Made by a program: the position numbers and the translations under genes
Shown: positions 9,301 through 26,400 of the stretch, piece after piece
How the letters are laid out: the number at the start of each line of letters is the position of its first letter
How positions within the stretch are numbered: position 1 is the stretch's first letter
Source: Osedax frankpressi
Lineage: Eukaryota; Annelida; Polychaeta; Sabellida; Siboglinidae
Direction of reading: 5' to 3'
Assembly: GCA_964035775.1 (NCBI GenBank)
Contig: OZ038318.1
Span: forward strand, 1,842,016 to 1,906,015
Length of the DNA stretch: 64,000 bases
Notes under the pieces: generated by a model
What the model was told of the DNA's origin: nothing
Database searches by the model: none
The model's input: only the letters and a program-made list of their open reading frames with translations

Positions 9301-11239
9301 ATAATACACTCTACACTAAATAATACACTATATAAACATTATAATACACTCTACACTAAATAATACACTATAGTAAACATTATAATACACTCTACACTAA
9401 ATAATACACTATATAAACATTATAATACACTCTACACTAAATAATACACAATATAAACATTATAATATACTCTACACTTAATAATACACTATATAAACAT
9501 TATAATACACTCTACACTAAATAATACACTATATAAACATTATAATACACTCTACACTAAATAATACACTATATAAACATTATAATACACTCTACACTAA
9601 ATAATACACTATATAAACATTATAATATACTCTACACTAAATAATACATTATATAAACATTATAATACACTCTACACTAAATAATACACTAAATAAACAT
9701 TATAATACACTCTGCACTAAATAATACACTATATAAACATTATAATACACTATACACTAAATAATACACTATATAAACATTATAATATACTCTACACTAA
9801 ATAATACACTATATAAACATTATAATATACTCTACACTAAATAATACACTATATAAACATTATAATGCACTCTACACTAAATAATACATTATATAAACAT
9901 TATAATACACTCTACACTAAATAATACACTAAATAAACATTATAATGCACTCTACACTAAATAATACACTATATAAACATTATAATATACTCTACACTAA
10001 ATAATACATTATATAAACATTATAATACACTCTACACTAAATAATACACTATATAAACATTATAATACACTATACACTAAATAATACACTATATAAACAT
10101 TATAATATACTCTACACTAAATAATACATTATATAAACATTATAATATACTCTACACTAAATAATACACTATATAAACATTATAATACACTCTATACTAA
10201 ATAATACACTATTGTAAACATTATAATACACTCTACACTAAATAATACATTATATAAACATTATAATACACTCTACACTAAATAATACACTATATAAACA
10301 TTATAATATACTCTACACTTAATAATACACTATATAAACATTATAATACACTCTACACTAAATAATACACTATATAAATATTATAATACACTCTACACTA
10401 AATAATACACTATATAAACATTATAATACACTCTACACTAAATAATACACTATATAAACATTATAATATACTCTACACTAAATAATACATTATATAAACA
10501 TTATAATACACTCTACACTAAATAATACACTAAATAAACATTATAATACACTCTACACTAAATAATACACTATATAAACATTATAATACATTCTACACTA
10601 AATAATACACTATATAAACATTATAATATACTCTACACTAAATAATACACTATATAAACATTATAATATACTCTACACTAAATAATACACTATATAAACA
10701 TTATAATGCACTCTACACTAAATAATACATTATATAAACATTATAATACACTCTACACTAAATAATACACTAAATAAACATTATAATGCACTCTACACTA
10801 AATAATATACTATATAAACATTATAATATACTCTACACTAAATAATACATTATATAAACATTATAATACACTCTACACTAAATAATACACTATATAAACA
10901 TTATAATACACTATACACTAAATAATACACTATATAAACATTATAATATACTCTACACTAAATAATACATTATATAAACATTATAATATACTCTACACTA
11001 AATAATACACTATATAAACATTATAATACACTCTACACTAAATAATACACTATATAAACATTATAATACACTCTACACTAAATAATACACTATAGTAAAC
11101 ATTATAATACACTCTACACTAAATAATACACTATATAAACATTATAATACACTCTACACTAAATAATACACAATATAAACATTATAATATACTCTACACT
11201 AAATAATACACTATATAAACATTATAATATACTCTACAC

Positions 11240-13260
11240 TAAATAATACATTATTGTAAACATTATAATATACTCTACACTAAATAATACTCTATGTAAA
11301 CATTATAATACACACTACACTAAATAATACATTATTGTAAACATTATAATACACTCTACACTAAATAATACACTATATAAACATTATAATACACTCTACA
11401 CTAAATAATACACTATATAAACATTATAATACACTCTACACTAAATAATACACTATTGTAAACATTATAATACACTCTACACTAAATAATACACTATATA
11501 AACATTATAATACACTCTACACTAAATAATACACTATATAAACATTATAATATACTCTACACTAAATAATACAATATATAAACATTATTAATACACTCTA
11601 CACTAAATAATACACTATTGTAAACATTATAATACACTCTACACTAAATAATACACTATTGTAAACATTATAATACACTCTACACTAAATAATACACTAT
11701 ATAAACATTATAATACACTCTACACTAAATAATACACTATATAAACATTATAATACACTCTACACTAAATAATACACTATATAAACATTATAATACACTC
11801 TACAATAAATAATACACTATATAAACATTATAATACACTCTACACTATATAATACACTATATAAACATTATAATACATTCTACACTAAATAATACACTGT
11901 ATAAACATTATTAATACACTCTACACTAAATAATAAACTATTGTAAACATTATAATACACTCTACACTAAATAATACACTATATAAACATTATAATACAT
12001 TCTTCACTAAATAATACATTATATAAACATTATAATACCTTCTACACTAAATAATACATTATTGTAAACATTATAATACACTCTACACTAAATAATACAC
12101 TATATAAACATTATAATACACTCTACACTAAATAATACACTATTGTAAACATTATAATACACTCTACACTAAATAATACATTATATAAACATTATAATAC
12201 ACTCTACACTAAATAATACACTATATAAACATTATAACATACTCTACACTAAATAATACACTATTGTAAACATTATAATATACTCTACACTAAATAATAC
12301 ACTATGTAAACATTATAATACACTCTACACTAAATAATACATTATTGTAAACATTATAATACACTCTACACTAAATAATACACTATATAAACGTTATAAT
12401 ACACTCTACACTAAATAATACACTATATAAACATTATAATACACTCTACACTAAATAATACACTATTGTAAACATTATAATACACTCTACACTAAATAAT
12501 ACACTATATAAACATTATAATACACTCTACACTAAATAATACACTATATAAACATTATAATATACTCTACACTAAATAATACACTATATAAACATTATTA
12601 ATACACTCTACACTAAATAATACACTATTGTAAACATTATAATACACTCTACACTAAATAATACACTATTGTAAACATCATAATACACTCTACACTAAAT
12701 AATACACTATATAAACATTATAATACACTCTACACTAAATAATACACTATATAAACATTATAATACACTCTACACTAAATAATACACTATATAAACATTA
12801 TAATACACTCTATAATAAATAATACACTATATAAACATTATAATACACTCTACACTATATAATACACTATATAAACATTATAATACATTCTACACTAAAT
12901 AATACACTGTATAAACATTATTAATACACTCTACACTAAATAATACACTATTGTAAACATTATAATACACTCTACACTAAATAATACACTATATAAACAT
13001 TATAATACATTCTACACTAAATAATACATTATATAAACATTATAATACACTCTACACTAAATAATACACTATATAAACATTATAATATACTCTACACTTA
13101 ATAATACACTATATAAACATTATAATACACTCTACACTAAATAATACACTATATAAACATTATAATACACTCTACACTAAATAATACACTATATAAACAT
13201 TATAATACACTCTACACTAAATAATACACTATATAAACATTATAATATACTCTACACTAA
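11240..13260. repeat. Tandem pair of 1,010-bp satellite blocks
   Basis: The rare variants TCTATGTAAAC/ACTATGTAAAC (11,292 and 12,302) and ACTGTATAAACATTATTAATAC (TGT at 11,898 and 12,908) recur at exactly 1,010 bp, with the surrounding variant order preserved. Edges are approximate. Confidence 0.75.
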
Positions 13261-16250
13261 ATAATACATTATATAAACATTATAATACACTCTACACTAA
13301 ATAATACACTAAATAAACATTATAATACACTCTACACTAAATAATACACTATATAAACATTATAATACACTCTACACTAAATAATACACTATATAAACAT
13401 TATAATATACTCTACACTAAATAATACACTATATAAACATTATAATATACTCTACACTAAATAATACACTATATAAACATTATAATGCACTCTACACTAA
13501 ATAATACATTATATAAACATTATAATACACTCTACACTAAATAATACACTAAATAAACATTATAATGCACTCTACACTAAATAATACACTATATAAACAT
13601 TATAATATACTCTACACTAAATAATACATTATATAAACATTATAATACACTCTACACTAAATAATACACTATATAAACATTATAATACACTCTACACTAA
13701 ATAATACACTATAGTAAACATTATAATACACTCTACACTAAATAATACACTATATAAACATTATAATACACTCTACACTAAATAATACACAATATAAACA
13801 TTATAATATACTCTACACTAAATAATACACTATATAAACATTATAACATACTCTACACTAAATAATACACTATTGTAAACATTATAATATACTCTACACT
13901 AAATAATACACTATGTAAACATTATAATACACTCTACACTAAATAATACATTATTGTAAACATTATAATACACTCTACACTAAATAATACACTATATAAA
14001 CATTATAATACACTCTACACTAAATAATACACTATATAAACATTATAATACACTCTACACTAAATAATACACTATTGTAAACATTATAATACACTCTACA
14101 CTAAATAATACACTATATAAACATTATAATACACTCTACACTAAAAAATACACTATTGTAAACATTAGAATACACTCTACACTAAATAATACATTATATA
14201 AACATTATAATACACTCTACACTAAATAATACACTATATAAACATTATAATACACTCTACACTAAATAATACACTATATAAACATTATAACATACTCTAC
14301 ACTAAATAATACACTATTGTAAACATTATAATATACTCTACACTAAATAATACACTATGTAAACATTATAATACACTCTACACTAAATAATACATTATTG
14401 TAAACATTATAATACACTCTACACTAAATAATACACTATATAAACATTATAATACACTCTACACTAAATAATACACTATATAAACATTATAATACACTCT
14501 ACACTAAATAATACACTATTGTAAACATTATAATACACTCTACACTAAATAATACACTATATAAACATTATAATACACTCTACACTAAATAATACACTAT
14601 ATAAACATTATAATATACTCTACACTAAATAATACACTATATAAACATTATTAATACACTCTACACTAAATAATACACTATTGTAAACATTATAATACAC
14701 TCTACACTAAATAATACACTATTGTAAACATCATAATACACTCTACACTAAATAATACACTATATAAACATTATAATACACTCTACACTAAATAATACAC
14801 TATATAAACATTATAATACACTCTACACTAAATAATACACTATATAAACATTATAATACACTCTATAATAAATAATACACTATATAAACATTATAATACA
14901 CTCTACACTATATAATACACTATATAAACATTATAATACATTCTACACTAAATAATACACTGTATAAACATTATTAATACACTCTACACTAAATAATACA
15001 CTATTGTAAACATTATAATACACTCTACACTAAATAATACACTATATAAACATTATAATACATTCTACACTAAATAATACATTATATAAACATTATAATA
15101 CACTCTACACTAAATAATACACTATATAAACATTATAATATACTCTACACTTAATAATACACTATATAAACATTATAATACACTCTACACTAAATAATAC
15201 ACTATATAAACATTATAATACACTCTACACTAAATAATACACTATATAAACATTATAATACACTCTTCACTAAATAATACACTATATAAACATTATAATA
15301 TACTCTACACTAAATAATACATTATATAAACATTATAATACACTCTACACTAAATAATACACTAAATAAACATTATAATACACTCTACACTAAATAATAC
15401 ACTATATAAACATTATAATACACTCTACACTAAATAATACACTATATAAACATTATAATATACTCTACACTAAATAATACACTATATAAACATTATAATA
15501 TACTCTACACTAAATAATACACTATATAAACATTATAATGCACTCTACACTAAATAATACATTATATAAACATTATAATACACTCTACACTAAATAATAC
15601 ACTAAATAAACATTATAATGCACTCTACACTAAATAATACACTATATAAACATTATAATATACTCTACACTAAATAATACATTATATAAACATTATAATA
15701 CACTCTACACTAAATAATACACTATATAAACATTATAATACACTCTACACTAAATAATACACTATAGTAAACATTATAATACACTCTACACTAAATAATA
15801 CACTATATAAACATTATAATACACTCTACACTAAATAATACACAATATAAACATTATAATATACTCTACACTAAATAATACACTATATAAACATTATAAC
15901 ATACTCTACACTAAATAATACACTATTGTAAACATTATAATATACTCTACACTAAATAATACACTATGTAAACATTATAATACACTCTACACTAAATAAT
16001 ACATTATTGTAAACATTATAATACACTCTACACTAAATAATACACTATATAAACATTATAATACACTCTACACTAAATAATACACTATATAAACATTATA
16101 ATACACTCTACACTAAATAATACACTATTGTAAACATTATAATACACTCTACACTAAATAATACACTATATAAACATTATAATACACTCTACACTAAAAA
16201 ATACACTATTGTAAACATTATAATACACTCTACACTAAATAATACATTAT
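12200..16250. repeat. Tandem pair of 2,053-bp satellite blocks
   Basis: Markers ATTATAACATAC (12,236 and 14,289), ACTGTATAAAC (12,908 and 14,961) and ACTAAAAAATAC (14,141 and 16,194) are each 2,053 bp apart. The long-range partner at 23.4-36.6 kb has only one such block here, so this duplication or its loss post-dates the 12-kb duplication. Confidence 0.8.
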
Positions 16251-18619
16251 ATAAACATTATAATACACTCTACACTAAATAATACACTATATAAACATTA
16301 TAATACACTCTACACTAAATAATACACTATATAAACATTATAATACACTCTACACTAAATAATACACTATATAAACATTATAATACACTCTACACTAAAT
16401 AATACACTATATAAACATTATAATATACTCTACACTAAATAATACATTATATAAACATTATAATACACTCTACACTAAATAATACACTAAATAAACATTA
16501 TAATACACTCTACACTAAATAATACACTATATAAACATTATAATACACTCTACACTAAATAATACACTATATAAACATTATAATATACTCTACACTAAAT
16601 AATACACTATATAAACATTATAATATACTCTACACTAAATAATACACTATATAAACATTATAATGCACTCTACACTAAATAATACATTATATAAACATTA
16701 TAATACACTCTACACTAAATAATACACTAAATAAACATTATAATACACTCTACACTAAATAATACACTATATAAACATTATAATACACTCTACACTAAAT
16801 AATACACTATATAAACATTATAATACACTCTACACTAAATAATACAATAAATAAACATTATAATACACTCTACACTAAATAATACACTCTACACTAAATA
16901 ATACACTCTACACTAAATAATACACTCTACACTAAATAATACACTATATAAACATTAGAATATACTCTATACTAAATAATACATTATATAAACATTATAA
17001 TACACTCTACACTAAATAATACACTATATAAACATTATAACATACTCTACACTAAATAATACACTATTGTAAACATTATAATATACTCTACACTAAATAA
17101 TACACTATGTAAACATTATAATACACTCTACACTAAATAATACATTATTGTAAACATTATAATACACTCTACACTAAATAATACACTATATAAACATTAT
17201 AATACACTCTACACTAAATAATACACTATATAAACATTATAATACACTCTACACTAAATAATACACTATTGTAAACATTATAATACACTCTACACTAAAT
17301 AATACACTATATAAACATTATAATACACTCTACACTAAATAATACACTATATAAACATTATAATATACTCTACACTAAATAATACACTATATAAACATTA
17401 TTAATACACTCTACACTAAATAATACACTATTGTAAACATTATAATACACTCTACACTAAATAATACACTATATAAACATTATAATACATTCTACACTAA
17501 ATAATACATTATATAAACATTATAATACACTCTACACTAAATAATACACTATATAAACATTATAATATACTCTACACTTAATAATACACTATATAAACAT
17601 TATAATACACTCTACACTAAATAATACACTATATAAACATTATAATACACTCTACACTAAATAATACACTATATAAACATTATAATACACTCTACACTAA
17701 ATAATACACTATATAAACATTATAATATACTCTACACTAAATAATACATTATATAAACATTATAATACACTCTACACTAAATAATACACTAAATAAACAT
17801 TATAATACACTCTACACTAAATAATACACTATATAAACATTATAATACACTCTACACTAAATAATACACTATATAAACATTATAATATACTCTACACTAA
17901 ATAATACACTATATAAACATTATAATATACTTTACACTAAATAATACACTATATAAACATTATAATGCACTCTACACTAAATAATACATTATATAAACAT
18001 TATAATACACTCTACACTAAATAATACACTAAATAAACATTATAATGCACTCTACACTAAATAATACACTATATAAACATTATAATATACTCTACACTAA
18101 ATAATACATTATATAAACATTATAATACACTCTACACTAAATAATACACTATATAAACATTATAATACACTCTACACTAAATAATACACTATAGTAAACA
18201 TTATAATACACTCTACACTAAATAATACACTATATAAACATTATAATACACTCTACACTAAATAATACACAATATAAACATTATAATATACTCTACACTA
18301 AATAATACACTATATAAACATTATAACATACTCTACACTAAATAATACACTATTGTAAACATTATAATATACTCTACACTAAATAATACACTATGTAAAC
18401 ATTATAATACACTCTACACTAAATAATACATTATTGTAAACATTATAATACACTCTACACTAAATAATACACTATATAAACATTATAATACACTCTACAC
18501 TAAATAATACACTATATAAACATTATAATACACTCTACACTAAATAATACACTATTGTAAACATTATAATACACTCTACACTAAATAATACACTATATAA
18601 ACATTATAATACACTCTAC

Positions 18620-21600
18620 ACTAAAAAATACACTATTGTAAACATTATAATACACTCTACACTAAATAATACATTATATAAACATTATAATACACTCTAC
18701 ACTAAATAATACACTATATAAACATTATAATACACTCTACACTAAATAATACACTATATAAACATTATAATACACTCTACACTAAATAATACACTATATA
18801 AACATTATAATACACTCTACACTAAATAATACACTATATAAACATTATAATATACTCTACACTAAATAATACATTATATAAACATTATAATACACTCTAC
18901 ACTAAATAATACACTAAATAAACATTATAATACACTCTACACTAAATAATACACTATATAAACATTATAATACACTCTACACTAAATAATACACTATATA
19001 AACATTATAATATACTCTACACTAAATAATACACTATATAAACATTATAATATACTCTACACTAAATAATACACTATATAAACATTATAATGCACTCTAC
19101 ACTAAATAATACATTATATAAACATTATAATACACTCTACACTAAATAATACACTAAATAAACATTATAATACACTCTACACTAAATAATACACTATATA
19201 AACATTATAATACACTCTACACTAAATAATACACTATATAAACATTATAATACACTCTACACTAAATAATACAATAAATAAACATTATAATACACTCTAC
19301 ACTAAATAATACACTCTACACTAAATAATACACTCTACACTAAATAATACACTCTACACTAAATAATACACTATATAAACATTAGAATATACTCTATACT
19401 AAATAATACACTATATAAACATTATAATACACTCTACACTAAATAATACACTATATAAACATTATAATGCACTCTACACTAAATAATACATTATATAAAC
19501 ATTATAATACACTCTACACTAAATAATACACAATATAAACATTATAATACATTCTACACTAAATAATACATTATTGTAAACATTATAATACACTCTACAT
19601 TAAATAATACACTATATAAACATTATAATACACTCTACACTAAATAATACACTATTGTAAACATTATAATACACTCTACACTAAATAATACATTATATAA
19701 ACATTATAATACACTCTACACTAAATAATACACTATATAAACATTATAATACACTCAACACTAAATAATACACTATAGTAAACATTATAATACACTCTAC
19801 ACTAAATAATACACTATATAAACATTATAATACACTCTACACTAAATAATACACAATATAAACATTATAATATACTCTACACTAAATAATACACTATATA
19901 AACATTATTAATACACTCTACACTAAATAATACACTATTGTAAACATTATAATATACTCTACACTAAATAATACACTATATAAACATTATAATACACTCT
20001 ACACTAAATAATACACTATATAAACATTATAATATACTCTACACTAAATAATACACTATATAAACATTATTAATACACTCTACACTAAATAATACACTAT
20101 TGTAAACATTATAATACACTCTACACTAAATAATACACTATTGTAAACATTATAATACACTCTACACTAAATAATACACTATATAAACATTATAATACAC
20201 TCTACAATAAATAATACACTATATAAACATTATAATACACTCTACACTAAATAATACACTATATAAACATTATAATACATTCTACACTAAATAATACACT
20301 ATATAAACATTATTAATACACTCTACACTAAATAATACACTATTGTAAACATTATAATACACTCTACACTAAATAATACACTATATAAACATTATAATAC
20401 ATTCTACACTAAATAATACATTATATAAACATTATAATACATTCTACACTAAATAATACATTATTGTAAACATTATAATACACTCTACACTAAATAATAC
20501 ACTATATAAACATTATAATACACTCTACACTAAATAATACACTATTTTAAACATTATAATACATTCTACACTAAATAATACATTAAATAATACACTATAT
20601 AAACATTAGAATATACTTTACACTAAATAATACACTATATAAACAATATAATACACTCTACACTAAATAATAGACTATATAAACATTATAATGCACTCTA
20701 CACTAAATAATACACTATATAAACATTATAATACACTATACACTAAATAATTCACTATATAAACATTATAATACAGTCTACACTAAATAATACACTATAT
20801 AAACATTATAATATACTCTACACTAAATAATACACTAAATAAACATTATAATACACTCTACACTAAATAATACACTATATAAACATTATACTACACTCTA
20901 CACTAAATAATACACTATATAAACATTATAATATACTCTACACTAAATAATACACTATATAAACATTATAATACACTCTACACTAAAAAATACACTATTG
21001 TAAACATTATAATACACTCTACACTAAATAATACATTATATAAACATTATAATACACTCTACACTAAATAATACACTATATAAACATTATAATACACTCT
21101 ACACTAAATAATACACTATATAAACATTATAATACACTCTACACTAAATAATACACTATATAAACATTATAATACACTCTACACTAAATAATACACTATA
21201 TAAACATTATAATATACTCTACACTAAATAATACATTATATAAACATTATAATACACTCTACACTAAATAATACACTAAATAAACATTATAATACACTCT
21301 ACACTAAATAATACACTATATAAACATTATAATACACTCTACACTAAATAATACACTATATAAACATTATAATACACTCTACACTAAATAATACACTATA
21401 TAAACATTATAATATACTCTACACTAAATAATACATTATATAAACATTATAATACACTCTACACTAAATAATACACTAAATAAACATTATAATACACTCT
21501 ACACTAAATAATACACTATATAAACATTATAATATACTCTACACTAAATAATACACTATATAAACATTATAATATACTCTACACTAAATAATACACTATA

Positions 21601-23430
21601 TAAACATTATAATGCACTCTACACTAAATAATACATTATATAAACATTATAATACACTCTACACTAAATAATACACTAAATAAACATTATAATACACTCT
21701 ACACTAAATAATACACTATATAAACATTATAATACACTCTACACTAAATAATACACTATATAAACATTATAATACACTCTACACTAAATAATACAATAAA
21801 TAAACATTATAATACACTCTACACTAAATAATACACTCTACACTAAATAATACACTCTACACTAAATAATACACTCTACACTAAATAATACACTCTACAC
21901 TAAATAATACACTATATAAACATTAGAATATACTCTATACTAAATAATACACTATATAAACATTATAATACACTCTACACTAAATAATACACTATATAAA
22001 CATTATAATGCACTCTACACTAAATAATACATTATATAAACATTATAATACACTCTACACTAAATAATACACAATATAAACATTATAATACATTCTACAC
22101 TAAATAATACATTATTGTAAACATTATAATACACTCTACATTAAATAATACACTATATAAACATTATAATACACTCTACACTAAATAATACACTATTGTA
22201 AACATTATAATACACTCTACACTAAATAATACATTATATAAACATTATAATACACTCTACACTAAATAATACACTATATAAACATTATAATACACTCAAC
22301 ACTAAATAATACACTATAGTAAACATTATAATACACTCTACACTAAATAATACACTATATAAACATTATAATACACTCTACACTAAATAATACACAATAT
22401 AAACATTATAATATACTCTACACTAAATAATACACTATATAAACATTATTAATACACTCTACACTAAATAATACACTATTGTAAACATTATAATATACTC
22501 TACACTAAATAATACACTATATAAACATTATAATACACTCTACACTAAATAATACACTATATAAACATTATAATATACTCTACACTAAATAATACACTAT
22601 ATAAACATTATTAATACACTCTACACTAAATAATACACTATTGTAAACATTATAATACACTCTACACTAAATAATACACTATTGTAAACATTATAATACA
22701 CTCTACACTAAATAATACACTATATAAACATTATAATACACTCTACAATAAATAATACACTATATAAACATTATAATACACTCTACACTAAATAATACAC
22801 TATATAAACATTATAATACATTCTACACTAAATAATACACTATATAAACATTATTAATACACTCTACACTAAATAATACACTATTGTAAACATTATAATA
22901 CACTCTACACTAAATAATACACTATATAAACATTATAATACATTCTACACTAAATAATACATTATATAAACATTATAATACATTCTACACTAAATAATAC
23001 ATTATTGTAAACATTATAATACACTCTACACTAAATAATACACTATATAAACATTATAATACACTCTACACTAAATAATACACTATTTTAAACATTATAA
23101 TACATTCTACACTAAATAATACATTAAATAATACACTATATAAACATTAGAATATACTTTACACTAAATAATACACTATATAAACAATATAATACACTCT
23201 ACACTAAATAATAGACTATATAAACATTATAATGCACTCTACACTAAATAATACACTATATAAACATTATAATACACTATACACTAAATAATTCACTATA
23301 TAAACATTATAATACAGTCTACACTAAATAATACACTATATAAACATTATAATATACTCTACACTAAATAATACACTAAATAAACATTATAATACACTCT
23401 ACACTAAATAATACACTATATAAACATTAT
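18620..23430. repeat. Tandem pair of 2.36/2.54-kb satellite blocks
   Basis: ACTAAAAAATAC occurs at 18,621 and 20,983 (2,362 bp). Later markers ACTCAACACT (19,754 and 22,295) and ACATTAAATAATACAC (about 20,579 and 23,120) are 2,541 bp apart. The 179-bp excess in the second copy equals four 40-bp units plus one 19-bp half-unit, so one copy changed length after duplication. Confidence 0.8.
21814..21908. repeat. Run of five 19-bp half-units inside the satellite
   Basis: Half A (ACACTCTACACTAAATAAT) stands alone five times in a row here, without half B. Similar runs of two to four occur near 16.87, 19.3, 30.1, 32.5, 35.45, 36.8, 37.9, 39.9, 40.3, 44.35, 47.27, 49.63, 52.6, 53.8, 54.2, 55.75, 57.2, 59.15 and 61.97 kb. 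They are nearly always preceded by a unit with ACAATAAATAAAC and followed by TTAGAATATACTC(T)ATACT, so the run and its flanks move as one cassette. Confidence 0.9.
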
Positions 23431-26400
23431 ACTACACTCTACACTAAATAATACACTATATAAACATTATAATACACTCTACACTAAATAATACATTATA
23501 TAAACATTATAATACATTCTACACTAAATAATACATTATTGTAAACAATATAATACACTCTACATTAAATAATACACTATATAAACATTATAATATACTC
23601 TACACTAAATAATACACTATATAAACATTATAATACACTCTACACTAAATAATACACTATTGTAAACATTATAATACACTCTAGACTAAATAATATATTA
23701 TATAAACATTATAATACACTCTACACTAAATAATACACTATATAAACATTATAATACACTCTACACTAAATAATACACTATAGTAAACATTATAATACAC
23801 TCTACACTAAATAATACACTATATAAACATTATAATACACTCTACACTAAATAATACACAATATAAACATTATAATATACTCTACACTAAATAATACACT
23901 ATATAAACATTATAACATACTCTACACTAAATAATACACTATTGTAAACATTATAATATACTCTACACTAAATAATACACTATGTAAACATTATAATACA
24001 CTCTACACTAAATAATACATTATTGTAAACATTATAATACACTCTACACTAAATAATACACTATATAAACATTATAATACACTCTACACTAAATAATACA
24101 CTATATAAACATTATAATACACTCTACACTAAATAATACACTATTGTAAACATTATAATACACTCTACACTAAATAATACACTATATAAACATTATAATA
24201 CACTCTACACTAAATAATACACTATATAAACATTATAATATACTCTACACTAAATAATATACTATATAAACATTATAATACATTCTACACTAAATAATAC
24301 ATTATATAAACATTATAATACCTTCTACACTAAATAATACATTATTGTAAACATTATAATACACTCTACACTAAATAATACACTATATAAACATTATAAT
24401 ACACTCTACACTAAATAATACACTATTGTAAACATTATAATGCACTCTACACTAAATAATACACTATATAAACATTATAATATACTCTACACTAAATAAT
24501 ACATTATATAAACATTATAATACACTCTACACTAAATAATACACTATATAAACATTATAATACACTATACACTAAATAATACACTATATAAACATTATAA
24601 TATACTCTACACTAAATAATACATTATATAAACATTATAATATACTCTACACTAAATAATACACTATATAAACATTATAATACACTCTACACTAAATAAT
24701 ACACTATATAAACATTATAATACACTCTACACTAAATAATACACTATAGTAAACATTATAATACACTCTACACTAAATAATACACTATATAAACATTATA
24801 ATACACTCTACACTAAATAATACACAATATAAACATTATAATATACTCTACACTTAATAATACACTATATAAACATTATAATACACTCTACACTAAATAA
24901 TACACTATATAAACATTATAATACACTCTACACTAAATAATACACTATATAAACATTATAATACACTCTACACTAAATAATACACTATATAAACATTATA
25001 ATATACTCTACACTAAATAATACATTATATAAACATTATAATACACTCTAAACTAAATAATACACTAAATAAACATTATAATACACTCTGCACTAAATAA
25101 TACACTATATAAACATTATAATACACTATACACTAAATAATACACTATATAAACATTATAATATACTCTACACTAAATAATACACTATATAAACATTATA
25201 ATATACTCTACACTAAATAATACACTATATAAACATTATAATGCACTCTACACTAAATAATACATTATATAAACATTATAATACACTCTACACTAAATAA
25301 TACACTAAATAAACATTATAATGCACTCTACACTAAATAATACACTATATAAACATTATAATATACTCTACACTAAATAATACATTATATAAACATTATA
25401 ATACACTCTACACTAAATAATACACTATATAAACATTATAATACACTATACACTAAATAATACACTATATAAACATTATAATATACTCTACACTAAATAA
25501 TACATTATATAAACATTATAATATACTCTACACTAAATAATACACTATATAAACATTATAATACACTCTATACTAAATAATACACTATTGTAAACATTAT
25601 AATACACTCTACACTAAATAATACATTATATAAACATTATAATACACTCTACACTAAATAATACACTATATAAACATTATAATATACTCTACACTTAATA
25701 ATACACTATATAAACATTATAATACACTCTACACTAAATAATACACTATATAAATATTATAATACACTCTACACTAAATAATACACTATATAAACATTAT
25801 AATACACTCTACACTAAATAATACACTATATAAACATTATAATATACTCTACACTAAATAATACATTATATAAACATTATAATACACTCTACACTAAATA
25901 ATACACTAAATAAACATTATAATACACTCTACACTAAATAATACACTATATAAACATTATAATACATTCTACACTAAATAATACACTATATAAACATTAT
26001 AATATACTCTACACTAAATAATACACTATATAAACATTATAATATACTCTACACTAAATAATACACTATATAAACATTATAATATACTCTACACTAAATA
26101 ATACATTATATAAACATTATAATACACTCTACACTAAATAATACACTATATAAACATTATAATACACTATACACTAAATAATACACTATATAAACATTAT
26201 AATATACTCTACACTAAATAATACATTATATAAACATTATAATATACTCTACACTAAATAATACACTATATAAACATTATAATACACTCTACACTAAATA
26301 ATACACTATATAAACATTATAATACACTCTACACTAAATAATACACTATAGTAAACATTATAATACACTCTACACTAAATAATACACTATATAAACATTA

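Larger units (their letters stand above)
8055..20480. repeat. Long-range duplicated satellite block, copy 1
   Basis: Variant-by-variant comparison matches this block to 23,431-36,614. Shared markers at a constant 15,376-bp offset include TTGTAAACAATATAA (8,163), ACCTTCTACAC (8,944), TCTGCACTAA (9,711) and TCTATACTAA (10,191). After a three-unit (120 bp) difference near 10.7-10.8 kb the offset becomes 15,256 (TGTATAAAC markers at 11,898 and 12,908). It then changes again where this copy has an extra 2,053-bp block (about 14.1-16.2 kb). Substitutions between copies are very few. Confidence 0.85.
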